From Cyanobacteria bacterium UBA9971 (lineage in GTDB: Bacteria; Cyanobacteriota; Vampirovibrionia; Gastranaerophilales; UBA9971): a stretch of DNA of 5,784 nt. The stretch is taken from contig DNRP01000059.1 of assembly GCA_003499955.1 (NCBI GenBank), positions 17,384 to 23,167 of the forward strand, written 5' to 3'. Each line of letters opens with the position of its first letter. The first letter of the stretch is position 1. The notes below the pieces were generated by a model. That model was not told the origin of the DNA. It made no database searches and worked only from the letters and a program-made list of their open reading frames with translations. Shown piece by piece: positions 1-5,354 of the stretch. A program made the position numbers and the translations under genes.

Positions 1-1198
1 GGAAAAAATAAAAAAAATAACAGAAGAATTAAACGAAGACGGGTTTAGGGTTATAGCCGTCGCTTATAAAGATTTTGAATCTCCTAAAGATAAATTTTCT
101 TCTGAAGACGAAAGTAATCTTATTTTAATGGGATTTGCGGCTTTTCTTGATCCGCCAAAAGAATCCGCCATTAAGGCAATTAAACAATTATATCAAAATG
201 GCGTGGATATAAAGATTTTGACGGGTGATAATGAAGTAATTACAAAGAAAATTTGCAATGAAGTCGGAATAAAGACTCTGGGCATTGTTTTAGGGAACGA
301 TATTGAAAATTTGTCCGATGAAAAATTGTCGGAAATTGTTGAAAATAACAATATTTTTGCAAAATTAACCCCTGAACATAAACAAAAAATTGTCGAAATG
401 CTTCGTGAAAACCGGCATGTTACGGGGTTTTTGGGTGACGGAATAAATGATGCGCTGGCTTTAAAAGCAGCGGATGTGGGGATTTCTGTTCATTCAGCCG
501 CCGATATAGCTAAAGAATCCGCTGATATAATACTTCTGGAAAAAAATCTGTTAATTTTAGAAAAAGGCGTTATCGAAGGCAGGAGGGTGTTTGGAAATAT
601 AACAAAATATCTTCTCGCTTGCGGCAGTTCAAATTTTGGAAATATGATAAGTTTGGCGACAGCTTCAATATTTTTGCCGTTTTTGCCCATGGCTCCCGTT
701 CAAATTATTGCTAAAAACCTGCTTTATGATATTTCCCAAGTGTCTTTATTTACTGATAATGTGGATAAAGAATACACTCGACAGCCCAAAAAATGGGATA
801 TAGAGAATATTAAAAAATCCATGCTGGTATTAGGTCCTATTAATGTGGTTTTTGACTATATAACTTTTGCCGTACTTATTTTTGGTTTTAATGCTCTGGA
901 AAACGAGGCTTTGTTTCAAACGGGATGGTTTGTAAAGACGCTTATTGCCGAAATTCTTGTTATTCATGCAATTAGGACGGACAAAATACCTTTTATTCAA
1001 AGCAATGCGAGTGTTTGGATTTTTTTGATGAATATATTTATGATTAGTTTAATTGTGTGGCTGTTATTTTCTAATTACGCGGTTCATCTTGGTTTTGTTA
1101 CGCTTCCGGCTTTTTATTGGCTGCTTTTGGTTTTAATTCTTCTGTTTTATTTAATTACAACAAAAATTATAAATAAAAGATTCTTGAATTCTTTTTAA
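1..1198 (+). CDS. mgtA: Mg2+-importing P-type ATPase, MgtA/MgtB family (C-terminal part, 5' end outside window)
   Basis: The reading frame is open from the left edge (first full codon at base 2) to TAA at 1196-1198, giving 398 visible residues. MgtA is about 900 residues, so roughly the last 45% is here. The family imports Mg2+ across the inner membrane using ATP. Visible residues include DPPK (50-53), TGDN (74-77), FAKLTP, and the hinge motif GDGINDA starting at 145. ADVGISV and AKESADIILLEK follow. The membrane part then shows SSNFGN (209-214) in the fifth membrane helix and NLLYDISQ (239-246) in the sixth, both typical of MgtA/MgtB, then four more hydrophobic helices matching TM7-TM10. The DKTG phosphorylation site, the nucleotide-binding domain and TM1-4 lie off the window. 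The internal ATG at 128 is not the start, because homologous sequence (EDGFRVIAVAY) continues upstream in frame. No frameshift is seen. The gene converges on the response regulator gene with 16 bases between stops and no clear terminator. Confidence 0.95.
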   Translation, partial: EKIKKITEELNEDGFRVIAVAYKDFESPKDKFSSEDESNLILMGFAAFLDPPKESAIKAIKQLYQNGVDIKILTGDNEVITKKICNEVGIKTLGIVLGNDIENLSDEKLSEIVENNNIFAKLTPEHKQKIVEMLRENRHVTGFLGDGINDALALKAADVGISVHSAADIAKESADIILLEKNLLILEKGVIEGRRVFGNITKYLLACGSSNFGNMISLATASIFLPFLPMAPVQIIAKNLLYDISQVSLFTDNVDKEYTRQPKKWDIENIKKSMLVLGPINVVFDYITFAVLIFGFNALENEALFQTGWFVKTLIAEILVIHAIRTDKIPFIQSNASVWIFLMNIFMISLIVWLLFSNYAVHLGFVTLPAFYWLLLVLILLFYLITTKIINKRFLNSF

Positions 1199-1214
1199 TC
1201 AACTTTTTTTAAAC

Positions 1215-1868
1215 TTAAATAAGATTTTCTTTTAAAGCTATGATTGCTGCTTGTGTTCTATCACTTACGGCAAGCTTATGAATTATGCTGCGGACATGAT
1301 TTTTGACAGTATGCAGGGAAAGACAGAGCTTTTGCGCAATATCTTTATTGTTTAAGCCGTTTGCTATTAATTTTAAAATTTCTTTTTCTCTAGCTGTAAG
1401 ATTAATGCAGTTTTCTTTTTGTGGATCATCCGTAGTCATATTTGATTTTGATTGCAAAATCTCCAGAATATACCCTGCTATACTTGAATCTATCCATAAA
1501 GAACCATCCATGACGGTTTTAATGACATTAACAAGATCATCAAGAACAATATTTTTCATACAATAAGCATTAGCGCCTGAATTAAACGCGGATAACACCT
1601 GTTCCTTTTCATTATAAGAAGTTAGCATAATTATTTTTATGTCGCCGTTAATAGCTTTGATTTTTTGAGTCGCTTTTATTCCGTTTAAAACAGGCATCAT
1701 AATATCCATTAATATTATGTCGGGGTTTGATTTTTGGACAAATTCGACAGCTTCCTGTCCGTTCACAGCTTCCATCACAACTTCTATATTCTCGTATTTT
1801 TCAAGTCCATAAATTAAACCTTGTCTTGTATGATCATGGTCTTCGGCTATTAATATTTTTATACTCAT
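1215..1868 (-). CDS. NarL/FixJ-type (LuxR HTH) response regulator transcription factor
   Basis: This 217-aa DNA-binding response regulator is the likely phosphorylation partner of the kinase encoded directly upstream. The receiver domain (about 1-120) has the acidic pair E9-D10, the phospho-acceptor D55 in ILMDIMMP, the switch residue T83 and the conserved K105. A linker leads to a LuxR-type helix-turn-helix (about 156-214): NLTAREKEILKLIANGL, NKDIAQKL, then the recognition helix LSLHTVKNHVRSIIHKL and a DRTQAAI tail. All key residues are intact and the length is normal for the family. Its ATG overlaps the kinase stop codon as ATGA (bases 1865-1868), so translation is probably coupled; only a loose purine-rich stretch (AAGGAT) precedes it. 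It is the last gene of the operon. Its targets are not known. The palindrome shared by three promoters in this window is a candidate binding site, by inference only. Confidence 0.93.
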   Translation of the reverse strand: MSIKILIAEDHDHTRQGLIYGLEKYENIEVVMEAVNGQEAVEFVQKSNPDIILMDIMMPVLNGIKATQKIKAINGDIKIIMLTSYNEKEQVLSAFNSGANAYCMKNIVLDDLVNVIKTVMDGSLWIDSSIAGYILEILQSKSNMTTDDPQKENCINLTAREKEILKLIANGLNNKDIAQKLCLSLHTVKNHVRSIIHKLAVSDRTQAAIIALKENLI

Positions 1869-3535
1869 TCTTTTTTATCCTTTATTTGACTTTTTAACGG
1901 CAGTTTAATAATAAATTTTGTATATTTATTTATTTCACTTTCAACGTTTATTTCTCCGTGATGTATTTCTATTAATTTTTTGCAAACATAAAGCCCTAAG
2001 CCTGAACCTATTTTTCTATCACCGCTTTTTCCAGTATAGTAATGATCAAATATGAATAGTATGTCTTCTTGGGCAATACCGGAGCCATTATCCAGAACAA
2101 ATATCTTAATAAACTGTTCGCATATTTCCGCGCTTATTTCAACTTTGCCATTTTGAGCTATGTTATCAATAGAATTTGAAATTAAATTCAGAAAGACTCT
2201 TTTAAGACTTGTTATATCAGAGTTTATAAGCGGAAAATCATTTGGAATATTGTTTAAAAGTTGAATATTTTTTTCTAAAGCAAGTGGATTTAGCTTTTCA
2301 TAACAATTGTTGATTAATTCTGAAATGTTTATGTCTGAAATTATAAGGTTCAAATTTTCAGAGTCAAATCTGTATGATTCTAAAATTAAATTAACCATTC
2401 TTAAAAGGTGTTTATTGTTTTTTTCTAATCCTTTAGCAAGTTCGCAGGGCGCTTTTAAGCCTAATGCTTCAAATTCCTTTGATATCATTCCAAGAGAACG
2501 TTCCTGTGCTATTAATGGAGTTTTAAGATCATGCGTTAAATTTGTCACAAAGCTTTTTCTTAAAGTATCTTTTTCTTTTAAACCTTTTATCATTTGATTA
2601 AAATCGTTAAAAATCCCCATTATTTGTTCCTGCTTGATATGAGTGTCGAGTTCAAATGACAAATTACCCCGCTGAACCTGTTTTAAGGCATTAGAAAGAA
2701 TCAGCAGCGGATTTATAAAATTTTTATTGAGATAAAATCCCATTAACAAACTAAAAACAGATCCGGCTAATAAAATAAGCAGTCCTAATTCGTTTTCAAT
2801 ATTATGACCGGGACCAGGCAGGGGCGGATTAAACCCCCGAGCGGGTTTAAAAAATGGAGGAGCAGGCATGTTAGTATGTTTTATAAGTAAAATAGCGATT
2901 GTTTTTCCGTAATTATCAGTTATTTTTACTTTTTCAGGATTTTCAACAAACATTGGCGGAGGCGGAAACTTTTTGTTTTTCATGAAAGGAGGTTGCCTCT
3001 CTGCGGAAAAGATTGGATTTTTAATAACTTCTACAAAAGAATTTTTATCTGTTTTATTTCCGAGAAATATTTCTATATCAAAAGGACCGTTTGGATGAAG
3101 TTGATCAAGGTTAACTTTTTCCGCAATTTTAATTCCCTTGATATTTGAAACTTCATAAGGAACAACTAAAACATTATAAAGTTCAGGCTTATTAGAAAAT
3201 TTAGAATTAATTGTTTCATAATAAGATTCAACTTTATTAATTTTTTTGTTATAAATCAACTCAATTTTATCTGTTTGAAAAATATTCTGCAGTTTTTTTA
3301 AAGTTACTTTTTTTGTCTGTAAATCTAATATTTTCTCTAAAATAAAGCTTTCTCTTATTTTTAAATATTGTTGAATTGAGCGTTTTAATTCTTTACTTCC
3401 GAAATTAACAAAAAACTGATTTTTTTCTTTCATCATGCGTTCCATCTGATGATGATTCCATGAAAACATCAACACAAGCGGAACTATAGTCGTAATTAAA
3501 AAAACTGTGAAAAAATATCTTGCAAATTTAAACAT
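1865..3535 (-). CDS. Membrane sensor histidine kinase with HAMP, HisKA and HATPase_c domains
   Basis: This 556-aa sensor kinase autophosphorylates on His and passes the phosphate to the downstream regulator. TM1 is at about 8-25 and TM2 at about 249-269, enclosing an extracytoplasmic sensor region of about 220 residues that I do not recognise as a named domain. A HAMP-like segment (about 270-325) follows. The H-box THDLKTP puts the phosphorylated His at 335. Next come the N-box (RVFLNLISNS, N454), the G1 box DNGSG (482-486) and the G2 box GSGLGL (510-515), so the catalytic core looks complete. The sensor region is proline-rich close to the membrane (KFPPPPMF at 189-196, PAPPFFKPARGFNPPLPGPG at 225-244) and its start (28-70) is highly charged and helical. 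The start at 3535 has a weak AAGAGAG ribosome site (3541-3547) five bases away. It is first in a two-gene operon and overlaps the regulator by 4 bases. A HisKA-type (EnvZ-like) kinase paired with a NarL-type regulator is less usual than a HisKA_3 kinase. Confidence 0.94.
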   Translation of the reverse strand: MFKFARYFFTVFLITTIVPLVLMFSWNHHQMERMMKEKNQFFVNFGSKELKRSIQQYLKIRESFILEKILDLQTKKVTLKKLQNIFQTDKIELIYNKKINKVESYYETINSKFSNKPELYNVLVVPYEVSNIKGIKIAEKVNLDQLHPNGPFDIEIFLGNKTDKNSFVEVIKNPIFSAERQPPFMKNKKFPPPPMFVENPEKVKITDNYGKTIAILLIKHTNMPAPPFFKPARGFNPPLPGPGHNIENELGLLILLAGSVFSLLMGFYLNKNFINPLLILSNALKQVQRGNLSFELDTHIKQEQIMGIFNDFNQMIKGLKEKDTLRKSFVTNLTHDLKTPLIAQERSLGMISKEFEALGLKAPCELAKGLEKNNKHLLRMVNLILESYRFDSENLNLIISDINISELINNCYEKLNPLALEKNIQLLNNIPNDFPLINSDITSLKRVFLNLISNSIDNIAQNGKVEISAEICEQFIKIFVLDNGSGIAQEDILFIFDHYYTGKSGDRKIGSGLGLYVCKKLIEIHHGEINVESEINKYTKFIIKLPLKSQIKDKKE

Positions 3536-3553
3536 ATAATCTCTCTTACTGTA

Positions 3554-3610
3554 TTTATATATAATACTTTATTGCGCAAAGTTAAAACTAGCTCTACAGA
3601 GTCATTTTTT
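3554..3610 (-). promoter_or_regulatory. Promoter region of the kinase-regulator operon
   Basis: Read on the - strand, the best -10 candidate is TATTAT (3561-3566), about 26 bases upstream of the ATG; an overlapping alternative is TATAAAT (3553-3559). No good TTGACA-like -35 box sits 16-18 bases before either one. That fits a promoter that needs an activator. The A-tract/palindrome site lies 25-32 bases upstream of these boxes, a usual place for an activator. This is a reading by eye; the transcription start is not established. Confidence 0.35.
3591..3610 (-). promoter_or_regulatory. Putative operator, copy A (palindrome CTCTGTAGAG with adjacent A-tract)
   Basis: On the - strand an A-tract leads into TGACTCTGTAGAGC, whose core CTCT-GT-AGAG is an inverted repeat. 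It is centred about 61 bases upstream of the kinase start codon. The same 20 bases, with one change, occur upstream of the 222-aa repeat-protein gene, and a looser version lies upstream of the 152-aa gene. Recurrence in front of three genes in the same orientation supports a regulator site. Which protein binds it is unknown. Confidence 0.6.
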
Positions 3611-3678
3611 TAGAATTAGTATAAAAATAAGGGATTTTTTAAAATAATATCATTGTAATTTCTCTTATAGAAAATTAA

Positions 3679-3715
3679 AAAGAGATTAACGCTTTAATAA
3701 AGCGTTAATCTCTTT
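3679..3715 (-). terminator. Intrinsic terminator of the 222-aa repeat-protein gene
   Basis: A perfect 17-bp stem (3679-3695 with 3699-3715) with a 3-base loop lies about 38 bases beyond the stop codon. On the - strand it is followed by TTAATTTTC, making a T-rich tail. It separates the repeat-protein gene from the kinase promoter, so the kinase operon is likely transcribed independently. Confidence 0.85.
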
Positions 3716-3752
3716 AGCTTTTCAGCTTATATATTTATTTTATATTAGTTTA

Positions 3753-4421
3753 TTAGCCTATATTAAAACCCAGTGATTGAAGAAAAGTCATTATTTGTTG
3801 AATCATACTTGATGTATCTATTGAAGATGTTGAAGCAGAAGAAGCCGAACCTCGTTTTTGCGGAGGGGCAGGAAGAGTCACATCATATTTGTCAGCAAGT
3901 GTTTGTGCTGCTTCCGGACCATCGATAGCATCTATTTCATCTTCAGTTGCGCCACCGGCTGTAAGAGCATTAATAATTTCTTGTGGCGGTTCACTTGGTT
4001 TACTTCCTTGATTTGATGCTCCTTCAGGACGTTGAGGAGGCTGAGGAAGCTCAACTCCATATTTTTCAGCCAGAGCTTTAATTCCTTCGGGACCTTGTGC
4101 TGAAGCTTCGGATATTTCTGCTTTTGTTGCGCCATTTTCTATAAGTGCGGCGTCAACTCGGGCTTTCATTTGATTACCTTTGCCATTGGTTTTGTTTTGA
4201 TTATCAAAAATATTGCCTTGCTGCATCTGAGGAGGCTGTGGAAGAGAAACACCATATTTGGAAGCCAGAGATCTTATGCCCTGCGGACCCGCTGTATCGA
4301 TTTCTTCCTGTGTAGCGCCCGCAGCTACAAGCAATGCATCAACTTTTACTTTCATTTGAGCAGGATCAGGACGGTATTGGTTTTGAGCATTTCCATAAAT
4401 TGAACTGACATTGATTGACAT
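3753..4421 (-). CDS. Unrecognised protein with three ~43-residue Pro-terminated helical repeats (222 aa)
   Basis: Function is unknown; I do not recognise a named family. Three repeats occupy residues 23-65, 85-130 and about 146-188. Each reads roughly: helix with [VI][DN]AL, then a GAT..EI turn, a GP[QE] helix start, a ..LA.KY[GD]V helix and a tail LPQPPQ or LPAPPQ. This suggests small three-helix units joined by Pro/Gln-rich linkers. Repeat 2 has a small insertion (SEASAQGPEG). The N-terminus MSINVSSIYG and the RPDPAQMKVK block before repeat 1 recur in the neighbouring 152-aa paralog, as does NIFDNQN. The C-terminus is Ser-rich and ends in an amphipathic stretch (SSIDTSSMIQQIM at 199-211). 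There is no signal peptide, membrane helix or Cys. The start at 4421 is chosen over the ATG at 4427 because AAGGAG (4429-4434) is 7 bases from the former and only 1 from the latter, and the paralog has the same leader. It has its own terminator and promoter. Confidence 0.85.
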   Translation of the reverse strand: MSINVSSIYGNAQNQYRPDPAQMKVKVDALLVAAGATQEEIDTAGPQGIRSLASKYGVSLPQPPQMQQGNIFDNQNKTNGKGNQMKARVDAALIENGATKAEISEASAQGPEGIKALAEKYGVELPQPPQRPEGASNQGSKPSEPPQEIINALTAGGATEDEIDAIDGPEAAQTLADKYDVTLPAPPQKRGSASSASTSSIDTSSMIQQIMTFLQSLGFNIG

Positions 4422-4428
4422 AAGCATT

Positions 4429-4434
4429 CTCCTT
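4429..4434 (-). promoter_or_regulatory. Ribosome binding site AAGGAG that fixes the 222-aa gene start
   Basis: AAGGAG lies 7 bases before the ATG at 4421 but only 1 base before the upstream in-frame ATG at 4427. The leader-start block AAGGAGAATGCTTATG differs by a single base from the equivalent block of the paralog (AAGGAGAAAGCTTATG), where no second ATG exists. The downstream ATG is therefore the likely start. Confidence 0.8.
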
Positions 4435-4489
4435 TTTTATATATTTCTAAAACGACTAATAAATATTTATTCGTTATATATTTATTATA

Positions 4490-4550
4490 TCTATATCATT
4501 ATAAAAACATTCTTTTCATGCGAATTGTTGGCTCTATAGAGTCATTTTTT
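4490..4550 (-). promoter_or_regulatory. Promoter region of the 222-aa repeat-protein gene
   Basis: A perfect TATAAT -10 box is present on the - strand at 4498-4503, with a second one at 4484-4489. Neither has a convincing -35 box. The A-tract/palindrome site lies 28 bases upstream of the first. A start near 4490 would give a leader of about 70 bases, very AT-rich and containing the 14-bp palindrome AATAAATATTTATT (4458-4471). In such AT-rich DNA the exact box is uncertain. Confidence 0.4.
4531..4550 (-). promoter_or_regulatory. Putative operator, copy B (palindrome CTCTATAGAG with adjacent A-tract)
   Basis: On the - strand this reads A-tract then TGACTCTATAGAGC, with a perfect 10-bp palindrome at 4532-4541 centred about 115 bases upstream of the start at 4421. 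It matches copy A, upstream of the kinase gene, at 19 of 20 positions. The single difference falls in the two-base centre of the palindrome, as expected for a dimeric regulator contacting the two arms. Confidence 0.6.
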
Positions 4551-4571
4551 AAATTTTATACCTACTGCAAT

Positions 4572-4618
4572 GATTCATTAATTATCAAGAGTATGAATAT
4601 GGATTAAATTAATGAATC
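4572..4618. repeat. 12-bp perfect inverted repeat, 23-base spacer
   Basis: GATTCATTAATT (4572-4583) is repeated in inverse at 4607-4618. It lies between the terminator of the 152-aa gene and the operator of the 222-aa gene, and outside any gene. It has no T-tract directly after either arm, so it does not look like a terminator. It could be a second regulator site or part of a structured transcript; nothing in the sequence decides. Confidence 0.55.
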
Positions 4619-4632
4619 TGAACACTACAAAT

Positions 4633-4670
4633 AAAAACTCCTTAATCTGTGTGCTGATTAAGGAGTTTTT
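4633..4670 (-). terminator. Intrinsic terminator of the 152-aa repeat-protein gene (may act in both directions)
   Basis: A perfect 15-bp stem, AAAAACTCCTTAATC (4633-4647) with its complement at 4656-4670, encloses an 8-base loop. On the - strand the arm ends in TTTTTATTTG, about 27 bases after the stop codon. On the + strand it also ends in six T, so it could stop transcription from either side. Confidence 0.88.
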
Positions 4671-4696
4671 TGGGTGTGTGACCGGCGGGTTATATG

Positions 4697-5155
4697 TTAT
4701 TTTTGATCAAAAATGCTTTTGCCTTGTAATCCTTGAGGGGGCGCGGGAGGAGCAGGAAGCGTAATATTATATTTTACAGCGATAGCTTCCGCATCTTGAG
4801 GACCGGTAATACCGGCTATTTCTTCATCAGTTGCGCCTCCTGCCTGAAGAGCAGAAACAATTTCAGGCGGTGGTCCGCTTGGCTTGTTTCCGCCTGCCTG
4901 TACGGTATTTTTATTTTGTATTGTATTTTGATTATCAAAAATACTTACCTGCTGCTGCATTTGAGGTGGTTGGGGCAAAGTAACACCATATTTTGCGGCA
5001 AGCGTTTGAACATCTTGAGGTCCTTTAAGATTTGCTATTTCTTCATCTGTTGCTCCGCCTGCTTTAAGCAAGGCATCAATTTTTACTTTCATTTGAGCAG
5101 GATCAGGACGGTTTGCTTTAGATAAACCATTAATTGCATTAACATTGAATGTCAT
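4697..5155 (-). CDS. Unrecognised protein with two Pro-terminated helical repeats (152 aa), paralog of the 222-aa protein
   Basis: Function is unknown. It has two copies of the same repeat as its neighbour: residues 22-65 (MKVKIDALLKAGGATDEEI..., GPQDVQTLAAKYGVTLPQPPQ) and about 96-141 (PPEIVSALQAGGATDEEI..., GPQDAEAIAVKYNITLPAPP). Its first repeat matches the first of the neighbour and its second matches the third, so the neighbour's middle repeat is an extra copy, or this gene lost one. SIFDNQN follows repeat 1 and a shortened SIFDQK forms the C-terminus. The N-terminus MTFNVNAING resembles MSINVSSIYG. There is no signal peptide, membrane segment or Cys. The frame is open further upstream, to an ATG at 5197, but that extension (MYRKKLKIKKRRKL) is lysine-rich and lacks a paralogous counterpart, while AAGGAG (5163-5168) is 7 bases before the ATG at 5155. 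It has its own terminator. Confidence 0.85.
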   Translation of the reverse strand: MTFNVNAINGLSKANRPDPAQMKVKIDALLKAGGATDEEIANLKGPQDVQTLAAKYGVTLPQPPQMQQQVSIFDNQNTIQNKNTVQAGGNKPSGPPPEIVSALQAGGATDEEIAGITGPQDAEAIAVKYNITLPAPPAPPQGLQGKSIFDQK

Positions 5156-5162
5156 AAGCTTT

Positions 5163-5168
5163 CTCCTT
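5163..5168 (-). promoter_or_regulatory. Ribosome binding site AAGGAG that fixes the 152-aa gene start
   Basis: AAGGAG lies 7 bases before the ATG at 5155, in the block AAGGAGAAAGCTTATG, which is nearly identical to the block in front of the 222-aa paralog. The possible upstream ATG at 5197 would place this ribosome site inside the coding sequence. Confidence 0.82.
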
Positions 5169-5201
5169 TTCTTTATTTTAAGCTTTTTACGATACACATC
5201 T

Positions 5202-5265
5202 TTTATCTATTTTAAAAATCGACAATTTAAAAAATAACTATATGACTCCGGGGAGTTATTTTTTT
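5202..5265 (-). promoter_or_regulatory. Promoter region of the 152-aa repeat-protein gene
   Basis: The best -10 candidate is TAAAAT on the - strand at 5209-5214, with no clear -35 box and with the operator-like palindrome 31 bases further upstream. The leader from there would be about 50 bases. The evidence is mainly position and similarity of layout to the other two promoters. Confidence 0.28.
5245..5265 (-). promoter_or_regulatory. Putative operator, copy C (ACTCCCCGGAGT with adjacent A-tract)
   Basis: On the - strand a run of seven A is followed by TAACTCCCCGGAGT. The two arms ACTCC and GGAGT (5245-5249, 5252-5256) are perfect complements around a 2-base centre, about 95 bases upstream of the start at 5155. 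It is more diverged than copies A and B but keeps the A-tract, the ACTC/GAG arms, the 2-base centre and the orientation. An overlapping 11-bp stem (5229-5239 with 5254-5264) offers another reading. Confidence 0.45.
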
Positions 5266-5282
5266 AAACTTTAATAAAAAAC

Positions 5283-5323
5283 AAAAAAGAATCCATTTTT
5301 TATAATTAAATGGATTCTTTTTT
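5283..5323 (-). terminator. Intrinsic terminator of the Ser/Thr-rich repeat-protein gene
   Basis: A perfect 16-bp stem, AAAAAAGAATCCATTT (5283-5298) with its complement at 5308-5323, encloses a 9-base loop. It starts about 30 bases after the stop codon. The A-rich and T-rich ends of the stem give a T-run on either strand, followed on the - strand by GTTTTTTATT. Confidence 0.85.
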
Positions 5324-5354
5324 ACAAAATTTTAATAGTTAGACAATATTATTT

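Noticed and set aside
1199..1214. A shared bidirectional terminator between the converging ATPase and regulator genes
   Set aside because: Only weak 4-6 bp stems can be drawn around the T-run here, too poor to call; termination may occur inside the opposing gene or by another mechanism.
1303..1566. Open frames on the opposite strand of the regulator, kinase, ATPase and repeat genes
   Set aside because: They are fully contained in well-supported genes, have no recognisable motifs or ribosome sites and look like mirror images of the real coding sequences.
3591..3610. Palindrome followed by a T-run on the + strand read as a terminator (also at 4531-4550 and 5245-5265)
   Set aside because: Stems are only 4-5 bp and there is no + strand gene upstream to terminate; position before three - strand genes fits an operator better.
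3858..4355. EF-hand-like calcium-binding loops in the repeat proteins
   Set aside because: The acidic stretches such as EEIDAIDGPE lack the DxDxDG spacing and the repeat length does not match.
5156..5197. Longer N-terminus for the 152-aa protein from an ATG at 5197
   Set aside because: The extension is lysine/arginine-rich, has no counterpart in the paralog and would cover the strong AAGGAG site that is well placed for the ATG at 5155.
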